A DNA stretch of 64,000 nt from an uncultured Cyclobacteriaceae bacterium (GTDB lineage Bacteria > Bacteroidota > Bacteroidia > Cytophagales > Cyclobacteriaceae): positions 372,001 to 436,000 of the forward strand of contig CALSPM010000001.1 of assembly GCA_943788235.1 (NCBI GenBank), read 5' to 3'. Shown here in pieces: positions 11,915 through 19,858 of the stretch. A program made the translations under genes and the position numbers. Every line of letters begins with the position of its first letter. The stretch's first letter is position 1. The notes beneath the pieces are model-generated. The model was given only the letters and a program-made list of their open reading frames with translations, was not told where the DNA came from and did no database searches.

Positions 11915-12084
11915 GGCAGTTAAATAAAGAACGCTTAGTGAGATAGACGTATTTAGTGCGTTTCATTGCAGCAATTAATTTAAGGCCATAGCTAAGTTAA
12001 AAAAAATAACTAACTCCAAGAAATAATATGTTCATTGTATTACACGTATTTTTGAACTAGCGAAAACCACAATCAGTCAATTAT

Positions 12085-13141
12085 TAAAAAAGAGATTATT
12101 CAAATATCCATATACGATATCATAGTAGCAATAACAGGAATTATCCTTTTTTGATTTACATTATAGTTCCGCGAAAGATTTGCTAGATGCCAAGAATTAA
12201 AAAATTAAGCTAGGATCTTGGTGTAAAAATTGTGGAATCAGAATAACGATAATGTCCGTGCTAACTTTTTTGTTATAGCCTTCCTCCTCATCAGAGGCAT
12301 AGAAAACACAAGGAACTTACTTAGCGAATACTTTGATATTCCATCTGGAATGGATAAGGTAGGTGCTAGTGGTTTAATTGGTTTCTCAGACAGCTCTTTT
12401 CAGACATCCTCAAGAAAATGATAAAAGCAGTTAAGAGATGAATAAAACTATCATCATAATCCTAAGGGCTATTGTTCTTTGGATAATGATCACTATAGCA
12501 ACCAAAAAGGAGAATGAATTCGTTCGGACTACAATTGCTGAAATTAATACGGACACCTTATATGTAGAACTGCCAAGCGATATTATTTTTCTGTCTGAAG
12601 TGCGATACATAAGTAAACTAATTCACGATACTCCTATGTCCATTAAGAAGATTCAATAGCCAACTATAGCGGAGAGTTTTTTTTAGATAATATCTTTAAA
12701 GCGCTGTATAACATAGATGTTAAGGGAATGATTTAGGGATTCAACTTTAGAGACGATAAGAATACTCCTTTCAAGAGTTAATTGCTAATACAATCACCGA
12801 TACTTTCACTGAGTATCAATAAATTGAATACAAGGCTCTATCGGCTGTCTTGGGTATGGATATTATGGATAATCCAACCATTGGTTTAGATTTTCAGAAC
12901 ATTAATAAGTTTTTTGGAATTAACTTCAATCCAGGAAATAAAGTGATTGGATTCAATTATAAATTGAGACTATTCAAATCGAAGAAATGAACGAAGGAAA
13001 GATAGCCCAACTTGAAGCTCAATTAACTGGAAATATATTCATTGCTGTAGGTTTTAATGATCAAATCCACAAATTGAAGCAGGAAGAAGCTTGAGGGAGC
13101 CGTGATATTGATGATCCTAAGTGTGAGGCTTGTGGGTCTTA
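12085..13141 (+). pseudogene. cluster of decayed, unidentified gene remnants
   Basis: This kilobase has no intact gene of useful length but several protein-like segments on the plus strand. At 12085-12206 a frame gives KKEIIQISIYDIIVAITGII followed by two stops at likely Trp/Gln positions and FRERFARCQELKN, like a small membrane-anchored protein. At 12438-12659 a frame reads RTTIAEINTDTLYVELPSD. At 12664-12790 a frame reads NYSGEFFLDNIFKALYNIDV with an in-frame TAG. At 12774-12990 another gives ELIANTITDTFTEYQ, TAA, IEYKALSAVLGMDIMDNPT and GLDFQNINKFFGINFNPG. At 12980-13141 a frame gives EEMNEGKIAQLEAQL, TGA, DDPKCEACGS. Frameshifts and stops are mixed. I cannot name any family; I infer one to three old secreted or membrane genes. 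Confidence 0.4.
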
Positions 13142-13348
13142 AATATAGAACTTAAAAAGTAGACTAAAATTGATGTTACAATAAGCTAAAAGAAGAAAAC
13201 TACATTCTTTTTTCTCCCATCTGCATTCTTAAATATATTTTTTAAGTATTTAACTTCGCTCTGATGTTCAAGGGACTCCTCGTATTGGTAAGCGATTCCT
13301 GATTTAGGAATTTCCTTATCCTTTTCATCATTATCCGTTTACTCTTAA

Positions 13349-13915
13349 TTAACCTTCTATTAATTTAATGTAGCGTAAAAAAACTTCGTCCTCCTTTTCA
13401 AGTAGGGCTGTTAGTTGTAAAGTTAATAATTCATTTTCAGGCGCGGACTTATATCCAATATAACAATTTGCCTTACAATGAATCGCCACATGATTGAGTA
13501 GATAATTACTACTCCGATCTATCAATAGGGCATAATCAGTTTTCATATTAAAAAATTGCTGAATCCAAGCAGTTTTCGGCTTCCCAAAAAATGAAAAATC
13601 GGTATTTCTAACGATTTTCATCCCTTTTTTCATGAAATACTTACCAATTAAGGTGACGCCAATACATTCCACATTCTTACCCAACACTTCAAAAGAATGG
13701 ATTAGTGCATCAAGATCACATGTTTTTTTTTCATCCAAATTGATGATGATTACAATATTTTTTATTTTATTGAATCCTTCAACTTGGACTGAATGTTTTT
13801 TTATTCGAACTTTAGATAGCCATTCAATAATTAGTTTTTGGAATATCATTTGGCAATTAAGTTTTAAAATTCCGTTTCGCTCAAAAGGATGTACTCCATG
13901 GATTCTTCCCTTCAT
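13349..13915 (-). CDS. DUF6913-like protein
   Basis: The 188-residue product has the order of features of DUF6913 proteins of Bacteroidota: a basic N-terminal helix (FQKLIIEWLSKVRIKKHS), a first strand-like core KIKNIVIIINLDEKKTCDLD, a middle IHSFEVLGKNVECIGVTL, and then DFSFFGKPKTAWIQQFFN and DYALLIDRSSNYLLNHVAIH, close to the family pattern of a FFG-x-PK motif followed by a short D-x-LI-x-x motif. The function of the family is unknown to me. No signal peptide is seen, so a cytoplasmic place is likely. The gene stands alone between two decayed regions and is intact, which suggests it is under selection. Confidence 0.65.
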   Translation of the reverse strand: MKGRIHGVHPFERNGILKLNCQMIFQKLIIEWLSKVRIKKHSVQVEGFNKIKNIVIIINLDEKKTCDLDALIHSFEVLGKNVECIGVTLIGKYFMKKGMKIVRNTDFSFFGKPKTAWIQQFFNMKTDYALLIDRSSNYLLNHVAIHCKANCYIGYKSAPENELLTLQLTALLEKEDEVFLRYIKLIEG

Positions 13916-14244
13916 TATTGTTAACTACAAAAGCAACTATCAAAAAAATGATAATCATTGTTAAAAATATTTGAGTTACTCGATTACACTAAAATAACAC
14001 TTTTCTTTGCAGACACAAAAAAAATCCTGAGACACCACACTCTAGGGGTTCTTTACACAAATTACTTATATGACAATATCGACTGCTCAAAGTGCTACAG
14101 TCTTGAGAAAATCTTTTGGGCGAATTAAAAGAATGGACGTTCCATTTATGCCCATTGGTAATACATAGTTTAAAAATTAGCCAACACAGCTAATAACATC
14201 AGAACTAGATAATGATGCGTTTTCTTTTTTCGGATATGAGGATC
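13916..14244. other. intergenic stretch at the left edge of the decayed element
   Basis: No gene is evident. The only point of note is a 32-codon open frame at 14070-14168 on the plus strand, with the segment RKSFGRIKRMDVPF; it is discussed as a finding. The stretch separates the intact DUF6913-like gene from the first recognisable phage remnant and may hold the left junction of the element, but no repeat with the right end was found by eye. Confidence 0.4.
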
Positions 14245-14813
14245 TCATCCTCGTGATGTCCCATTTGTCTGCTTGATTTCGTTTACCTTATTTTGATAGC
14301 TATTAATTTGTGAGTTTAACTTCTTAATGCCATTCATAACTCCATCCGTTTTAGTAGCTGAGATTGACATATCCTGGATTAACTTATACCTTTCACTCCT
14401 GGTGGGTGGAGCCTCCTCTAGTAAGCCCTCTGCTTGTTTCAAATCCTCAATCATCGAGTCCTGTCCATCTAGTTGAAATCTCCGCTTTCTTGTGGATATA
14501 CATGAACCTATATCCCTTATTGAGGTGTTTCGTGATGTACTCATTAGTAGGCTTAGCTATCCACTTGGCTACCCTAGGTACATCTGACTGTTTGGTTACA
14601 AGCTCACAACGATCATTGGTGATTGGGTTGGTACCGTAAACTGGCCTCCAATAGTTATATTCCTCCATGCTCACAGGTTTCATTTCGAAATCAATGAACT
14701 CATCATTGGTCTAGAGCAACTTCTCAGTGCTTACTATCGTGTACGCTCGTGCGTAGCAGGACATACTCATTATTGTTGGGCTGAGCCTCTTTGATTTTTA
14801 TATAGTTTTCCAT
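14245..14813 (-). pseudogene. unknown phage-type gene, broken
   Basis: Reading leftward from ATG 14813, the pieces are MENYIKIKEAQPNNNEYV, a frameshift near 14755, RAYTIVSTEKLL, an in-frame TAG at 14711-14713, TNDEFIDFEMKPVSMEEYN, WRPVYGTNPITNDRCELV, KWIAKPTNEYITKHLNKGY, a frameshift near 14460, and MIEDLKQAEGLLEEAPPT to the stop at 14245. The C-terminal part is helical and probably a coiled coil (KKLNSQINSYQNKVNEIK). The joined product would be about 185 residues. I do not recognise it; its place next to the exonuclease suggests a phage early-region protein. Several independent lesions mark it as a true pseudogene. Confidence 0.45.
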
Positions 14814-14850
14814 ATGAATTTAATCTTGAGTTTTAGGTTTTTCTTTTTTG

Positions 14851-15372
14851 CTAGATCTTAGCGTGTAGTAGCCACAGTGATCTTGGCATTTATATTGTTG
14901 CCTTATCACACCAGAAGTCAGTCCTTAGAGTGTCATAACGATGCTTTCGAGTGCTACCACATTTTGGTCAGGCTATGTTATCCGTATCTAAGGTTAGATT
15001 TGGATGTCCTTTGCCCATATATCCACTGGAGGTTTAGATAAATCTATTCGAGGACAAAACATCTTGTTCACAATATTTTATCGTAATCTTCAGTGCTTTT
15101 GGATTTCCATCTCAAATAATATCCCAAAGTTCCTGACTTCCAGTTTCGATCTTTGCTCTCAATCCAAGATGAGTACCCAAATAATCAAGACGATTACTTG
15201 AAAATTTGGCAATCTTTCTCGCTTCTTTTAACCTGTCAATACAAAGAATAGGGGGTAATGGACCATGAGAATGGTATATTAGTCTAGAATTGTACTTTTT
15301 TAAATCGAAGTCATTGCCATTATGGTGGAAAAGATCATCCGCTGTTACTGGGATCTCTCTTTCCTTACACAA
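14851..15372 (-). pseudogene. DnaQ/RNase H-like phage exonuclease with zinc ribbon, in-frame stops
   Basis: The segment LFHHNGNDFDLKKYNSRLI carries the HNGxxFD metal site of the 3'-5' exonuclease (RNase H-like) fold found in Bacteroidota phages, followed by IDRLKEARKIAKFSSNRLDY, a further match. The same frame then continues through TGA (15112-15114) into PKALKITIKYCEQDVLSSN, where EQDV is the last acidic motif, then TAA (15034-15036), KGHPNLTLDTDNIA, TGA (14968-14970), PKCGSTRKHRYDTLR and TAA (14890-14892), ending at 14851. PKCGS is the start of a zinc-ribbon tail usual in these proteins. Four stops in one kept frame with no shift indicate decay by point mutation. The N-terminal half of the domain, upstream of 15372, is missing or too degraded to read. 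Confidence 0.7.
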
Positions 15373-15522
15373 GTCTTAATCGTTACTAGGGCTCCTATTA
15401 AAGGCGAGGGATAGGGTGTGTACCTTGTTTCTTAGTATCTCTAGGATATGCACCTGATATTCTAATCCTCCACAATTGATTTATGGCTATGGTTTTTATT
15501 TCACAAGCTCCAGCTTTTTACG

Positions 15523-15554
15523 ATCATTTCGGATGTTTCGACATCCCAAATGAT
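15523..15554. repeat. stem-loop with TTCG loop
   Basis: A 14-base arm (15523-15536) pairs with 15541-15554 at 13 of 14 positions around a TTCG loop; the only mismatch is C/C at 15530/15547. It lies between the exonuclease and resolvase remnants, just past the resolvase stop at 15574 in the direction of transcription. On the plus strand a run of T begins 14 bases further on. It could be an old transcription terminator or an mRNA 3'-end structure of the element. Confidence 0.6.
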
Positions 15555-15573
15555 TATTCTTGATTGCTTTTTT

Positions 15574-15948
15574 TTATAATATTTTATTGGTTACCAGCAT
15601 CTCTAGGTTTTCATAGAAACCACCTCATGTCATACTCACGGTTAGCTCTTAGCTCTTTTTCTTATGGATTATCAGATTTTATTCCTCACGGTATTTGGGC
15701 ATTTCCTTTAATGTTTTTTAAGAGTAAACTCCTTTTTCTACAGCCTTGAGTTGCATTGCCCAAGGATGATAATTCATAAGATCAATTTTAAGCTGGTCAA
15801 GGTGGATACTGCCCATACTTGCGATTATACACTTTGGATAGAGGGCTAGTAATTTCTTGCGAATGCGACGTTCAAAGTTCTGTCCCTTTCTTCTAGCCTT
15901 TGCATCACTATTGGCTGACAGATTTCCTCTCGCTTTTTTCTTAATCAT
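15574..15948 (-). pseudogene. resolvase-like phage nuclease, four in-frame stops
   Basis: From ATG 15948 the frame gives ANSDAKARRKGQNFERRIRK, KLLALYPKCIIASMGSIHLD and PWAMQLKAVEKGVYS, the layout of small phage nucleases of the Holliday-junction-resolvase / VRR-NUC type (basic N-terminus, E-R-x-x-R-K-x-L helix, later a Q-x-K-A core). The frame is kept to 15574, but stops lie at 15718-15720 (TAA), then after KTLKEMPKYREE (TAA), after NLIIHKKKS (TAA) and after ELTVSMT (TGA), before GGFYENLEMLVTNKIL. Glutamine or tryptophan at these sites would restore a normal 124-residue protein. The start overlaps the end of the small upstream gene. The nuclease assignment rests on pattern only. Confidence 0.55.
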
Positions 15949-16069
15949 TGTTATTCATGTTTCGTATTTGGAGGTAGTCGAGTCAGTAATCAAACCACTT
16001 GGCTCTAAGTATGTAATCAGTTGTTTTTCCGGGCCAGGACATACTTTTCAGATACTCGTTTTTCTTCAT
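15941..16069 (-). pseudogene. small phage gene overlapping the resolvase start
   Basis: A 42-codon frame from ATG 16069 reads MKKNEYLKSMSWPGKTTDYI, LRAKWFDY, an in-frame TGA at 15983-15985, and LDYLQIRNMNNND, with TAA at 15941-15943. A Trp codon at the TGA would give AKWFDYWLDYL. The stop overlaps the ATG of the resolvase-like gene by the usual close phage spacing. It is too short for a family call. It is listed because the frame, overlap and single nonsense change agree with the decay seen next to it. Confidence 0.4.
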
Positions 16070-16192
16070 TATCCAAGTCTTACCTATCCCTCGTATAAAT
16101 CCATTCGTAATCAATCATATGATTATGTAAATAATTTTGAATACTTTATTTAGTATCTTATTGGCGTAAATTATAAATCTTTTTTTTATTTT

Positions 16193-16224
16193 TTTGAGGG
16201 CTTGATATTAGACATTTAAATTTG
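16193..16224 (+). promoter_or_regulatory. Bacteroidota-type promoter for the DUF4242 gene
   Basis: TTTG at 16193-16196 and TAAATTTG at 16217-16224 match the -33 TTTG and -7 TAnnTTTG elements with a 20-base spacer. The ATG of the DUF4242 gene follows 41 bases after the -7 box. This is the best two-part match I found in the window. Confidence 0.6.
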
Positions 16225-16265
16225 AAGGGTATTTATATTTACAGAAATTTAATCCTAAAATAATC

Positions 16266-16553
16266 ATGAAAAAATTTTTAATCCGAAGAGAAATGAAGGG
16301 TGCCTCCTCTGTACCAAAACATGAAATGAACAAAGGTGGAAAGGCATCAGAGGTAGTTTTAGAGGAAATGAGAAATGAGGGCAAAATGATTCAACAGGAA
16401 ACAAGCTATGTTGCAGGTGACAATGTATTCTGTGTATACAATGCCGAGAATAAGAATCTTATCAAAGAACACGCTGAAAGGACAGGGGGAATAGCGACAG
16501 AAATAACAGAGATATCTACTGTAATAAAGCATAATACCTCAGTTGTTAGTTGA
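16266..16553 (+). CDS. DUF4242 (SCO4226-like) small protein
   Basis: The 95-residue product fits the DUF4242 family: MKKFLIRREMKGASSVPKHE at the start, then MIQQETSYVAGDNVFCVYNA and KNLIKEHAERTGGIATEITE, as in the ferredoxin-like fold of SCO4226, a nickel-binding dimer from Streptomyces. Family members often have V-x-D-K-x-x-C-V-Y and E-H-A-x-x-x-G, and both are visible here. What this copy binds is not shown by the sequence. It is the only intact gene on the plus strand inside the decayed element and has its own promoter, so it may be cargo kept by the host. Homologs occur widely in chromosomes, so it could also mark an insertion boundary. Confidence 0.7.
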   Translation: MKKFLIRREMKGASSVPKHEMNKGGKASEVVLEEMRNEGKMIQQETSYVAGDNVFCVYNAENKNLIKEHAERTGGIATEITEISTVIKHNTSVVS

Positions 16554-16607
16554 TTACTTTTTTTTAATTTAAGAACTAAGGAGCATTTTTTTAATGTGCT
16601 AGGGTAA

Positions 16608-16826
16608 TTAGCCATCTCTAAAAAGTGGAACTGAATTCAATGCTCCATTAGCATCAAGTTCAGAAATTAAGAGGGGCCAATTGATGATTCTTCTAACGTG
16701 AATATTGGCTCCAAGTACATGTTTTAGAATTTGCTTCTTATATGGATTAGGATAATGTTCTTCGACTAAGCTCTTAATCTTGGAGAGTTTGTTTATGTAG
16801 CGATTGTCTTTCATCACTACATTCAT
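16608..16826 (-). CDS. small unknown protein in the phage remnant
   Basis: This 72-residue frame, MNVVMKDNRYINKLSKIKSL at its start, is followed by VEEHYPNPYKKQILKHVLG and HVRRIINWPLLISELDANGA. The composition is basic and helical and looks coded, not random. It lies between the convergent DUF4242 gene and the repressor-like gene on the same strand as the latter. I see no DNA-binding or catalytic motif that gives a function. It is intact but short, so its status as a live gene is uncertain. Confidence 0.4.
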   Translation of the reverse strand: MNVVMKDNRYINKLSKIKSLVEEHYPNPYKKQILKHVLGANIHVRRIINWPLLISELDANGALNSVPLFRDG

Positions 16827-17006
16827 ATTCTCGCTAATGAGAACTCTTTTACACTATAAATTCCTGATTTCATTTATCATAAAGATAAATTTTTTGATGT
16901 GAAATTGGTGTACAGAATAGTACTAATAAGAGAAACAAGAACGAAAAAAACTCACTTAATAATGCTTAAATGAGGCTTTTCTTTGCTTCGATAGCTAATG
17001 AGCTTT

Positions 17007-18132
17007 CTAACTTTTCTTAAGCTGTGCATTCTCTATTTTAAGCCTCTCAATTTCTTTTCTCAATTCTTCCATAGCATCATTTGATATTTCGCTAATATTA
17101 GGATCTTCTATATACTGAGGACCAACACCATCTAAAAGCCAATCATAGCTTAATACTTTATTATTATCATTGACTCTTTCTTTTAACCTGGATAAAAACC
17201 AAGTTGTAGGATTTTGTCTCTTCACTTTACCAGCCATAGCACTAATCATTGACCTATTCACATCTAAATGGCTACCAAAAGCAGTTTTACTCATGCCTTG
17301 TCCTTCTCGGATGCTATCAATCCTGTCACAAAGCTCCCTATCAATCCTTATTGACTTTGGTAGGTTTTTTTGCAGGCATATCAGGTAGTGGGAGATTGGG
17401 TTGTTCAATGAACATCTCACCAACACCATCTAAAAGCCAATCATAGCTGAGCTTATTGTTGAGATCTACTGAGCATTTTTCCTTTAACTTTTTAATAAAG
17501 AAAATAGGAGGATTTTGCCTGAAGGATTCTACATTGGTTATGATGCTTCTATTCTCACCCATAGTGGTTTCGGCAAAATAACCTTGAGATTCCTTTGGAT
17601 TCCTGGACATTCTTAACTCACGCACTCTTTTACATAAGGCTTTATTTATATCGGATCTGAGTCTACTTCCAGTTGCGTAAGTTGTAGCGAACTTTGATCT
17701 TAGAATGATTTTGAAATTTGCATCAGTTCCATTCTTTAGTAACTGATCAATACTTTTCTGTGAATGGCATAAATCTTCTGCTCCAGCACTTGCTGCCGTT
17801 GGCTTACCCTTGTACCAATCAGACTCAGTGATATAGTCTGTTTTTTGTTTGGGTGACCATTCATTTAGCCAATTTCCAAAACCGTGCATGAGCCATTCCA
17901 TATTAAGAAATGGCAAAGCTTTTTCGATATCCTCTAAAAATTTTGGTGTCATTACCTTATTTCCACCACTAGCTCTGAAAGCAGAAACTCCTGATTTTGA
18001 GTAGTAATTTTTCTTTAGAAATTTAATGTCAATTTCTATGGCAAGAATAGGATCAGTAGTATTGAGAGCCTCTATCAACTCATCGAGTCTTACTTGGGCA
18101 GTTTGCTTTCTACTGGTTGTTGTGTTTTCCAT
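17007..18132 (-). pseudogene. repressor-like protein with three tandem HTH-type units, one frameshift
   Basis: Starting at ATG 18132 (MENTTTSRKQTAQVRLDELI), the protein has three related units. Unit 1 ends FLNMEWLMHGFGNWLNE. Unit 2 has KALCKRVRELRMS, MGENRSIITNVESFRQNPP and ends NKLSYDWLLDGVGEMF. Unit 3 has RELCDRIDSIREGQGMSKT, DVNRSMISAMAGKVKRQNP and ends VLSYDWLLDGVGPQYIE. The closing WLLxGxG motif is typical of phage XRE-type repressors of Bacteroidota, which normally have one such unit. A frameshift near 17350 separates units 2 and 3, after MPAKKPTK. A coiled-coil tail ELRKEIERLKIENAQLKK ends the protein at 17007. Whether it was one polypeptide of ~375 residues or two adjacent repressors is uncertain; the continuous match across the shift favours one. 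Confidence 0.6.
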
Positions 18133-18263
18133 TATTTTACCGTTCTTGATCAAAAGTATTTCTAATGGTTGTAAAATACAAATTAGTTAGTTTTATTATT
18201 TAATAATTATAGCCTCTCTTTTAGTCGGAAGCTATAATTTTATAGGGTGAATTATACAGCAAT

Positions 18264-19676
18264 TTATTTTTCAGATTCGTCATCATCACTCTTATTTTTG
18301 AGATACCTTATCATCTTTTGATTATTGGCTGTTGTTATTGTATCGTCATCATAATCGTCATAGTTTAATCTTACCATTTTCTCAGTATCACCCATCATTC
18401 TAACTACAACGTGAAGCGAAAATTTAAAATGATTGAGCATACGCATGGCAAATGAATGCCTAAATCTATGTGGTGATATTGTCGCATCTTCATCATAGCC
18501 AATATGAAGTCCTAATCTATTCGTTTAGGTAGTTGTAAAAACTCACATAGGAATTACATTTGATACTATCATCGGTAATTATATTATTTGTAACAAATGG
18601 TTTCCATGGTAATGATCCCATTTCGATAATCTATTCTTCCACCTTTGGAGTAACTGGAATTGTATACTTTTCCTTTGTCTTTACTCTGCGGCCAGCTAAT
18701 ACTGGACCAGTAATAGATCTTTGAATTTGCAAGACATCTCCCTTTCCAAGTTCAACAAATGCTAATCCTGTAATAGCTAAAATTAAACTGATTAACCGAT
18801 ATTTGTCATCTCTAATAATTCTTTCTTCTGCAGATAGCTTATTCCCATGAGTATTTCCTTCCTCTAAAATCTACTTCATTTGTGACAGGATCATCAGGTA
18901 ATTGGTACCTCAATTTTTTCAATTTTATCGATCCATTTTCAATCTAATTCTCTTTCCAAGGCTTGCTCTTGACGCTCATGTTTATTTTTTGTCTTTATGA
19001 TTTTGCTAAATGGCTTCATGATTATTCCATCTACATCATCTTTGTTCTCGAGGTAGAACATCTCATATAAAGATCCAACTCTGGAAATGCATTGGTTAGC
19101 AGATGACTTCTTTATAAGTACAATTCTTTTTTGTTTTAGAATATATTTTTTGTTCAATTAGTCATTTATAATACGTTTTTACGATCCTTTTTGTAATTTT
19201 TTGAGGATGATTCTGAATCACACCAAATCAAGATTTTTCTTTTCTTTCATCTATTTTTTAAACTTAATAAGGCAGATCTGTAGGTCACGTAAGTGCCATA
19301 TGTTACATCATCTTTTTTCTCTATTAATTTCTCATCAAGTACCCCTAAAATTGTCATTGGAATATCATTATTTTCTACTCCATTATACACAGCTTTTCTA
19401 TGATTAGCACTCTTGAAAAAGCGAGTACCATAAGATTCAATTTCTCTCCTAATAAAGAGTAACTCATGGATCTCATTAGTGAAGTTTTTTCTCTCAAACA
19501 TTCCACTTTTCCAATCCTTTTCAGGAGTTTTCACATTTTATGCCAGTTGACAATTTTGCTACTGTTCCTTTGAAGGCAATTGTAGCGTAAACGGCTTTCT
19601 TTTTTACCTCTTTTTTTAGAGATACTTTTTTTAAGTAATAAGTGACACTTATTTTTGTTTCAAGTTTAGTTTTCAT
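18264..19676 (-). pseudogene. tyrosine recombinase (phage integrase), multiply broken
   Basis: From ATG 19676 the arm-binding domain reads SVTYYLKKVSLKKEVKKKAV and AFKGTVAKLSTGIKC. After a shift near 19530 come DWKSGMFERKNFTNEIHELL and the core-binding helices to 19247; another frame holds FSKIIKTKNKHERQEQALER (18939-19157); a further one LSAEERIIRDDKYRLISLIL and GLAFVELGKGDVLQIQRSI. The catalytic box II is clear near 18450 as SPHRFRHSFAMRMLNHFKF (HxxR), and the end VRMMGDTEKMVRLNYDDY holds the likely active Tyr. At least three frameshifts and in-frame TAGs interrupt it. This would have moved the element; it cannot do so now. It sits at the right edge, transcribed inward. Confidence 0.8.
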
Positions 19677-19741
19677 TTTTGTTAAGTTTAAATTGAACAA
19701 AAAATTGGGTATCAAAACACTAGATGAGAATCAAAAATCAC

Positions 19742-19830
19742 TAGTATTTTATTACTAAAAATAAGTAGAAGCGTAAATAATTTAGCATTCTATATGTCAA
19801 AATAAACACAAAATTGGTAATAAAATACTA
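19742..19830. repeat. 14-base perfect inverted repeat between integrase and permease
   Basis: TAGTATTTTATTAC at 19742-19755 is exactly inverted as GTAATAAAATACTA at 19817-19830, with a 61-base AT-rich spacer. A short direct repeat CACTAG also occurs at the left arm. The place, between the integrase start and the next chromosomal gene, is where an attachment site or integrase arm sites would lie, but a regulatory site for the permease gene is equally possible. Confidence 0.5.
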
Positions 19831-19858
19831 ATTTATTATTCTAAATAAATAGCTCAAA

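Larger units (their letters stand above)
14245..19676. mobile_element. decayed prophage or integrative element
   Basis: Most genes here run on the minus strand and are of phage or integrative-element type: a tyrosine integrase (18264-19676), a repressor-like protein of three repeated units (17007-18132), a small unknown gene (16608-16826), a resolvase-like nuclease (15574-15948) preceded by a small overlapping gene, a DnaQ-like exonuclease (14851-15372) and an unknown gene (14245-14813). Nearly all are broken by stops or frameshifts. The integrase sits at the right edge, as usual for such elements, with the intact FtsX-type permease beginning 180 bases beyond. There are no capsid, tail or conjugation genes, so the element is a remnant. 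Edges are inferred; no flanking direct repeat was identified. Confidence 0.7.

Noticed and set aside
19201-19407. Plus-strand frame of 68 codons rich in Phe, Leu and His
   Set aside because: It is antisense to the integrase remnant and has no start signal or family features.
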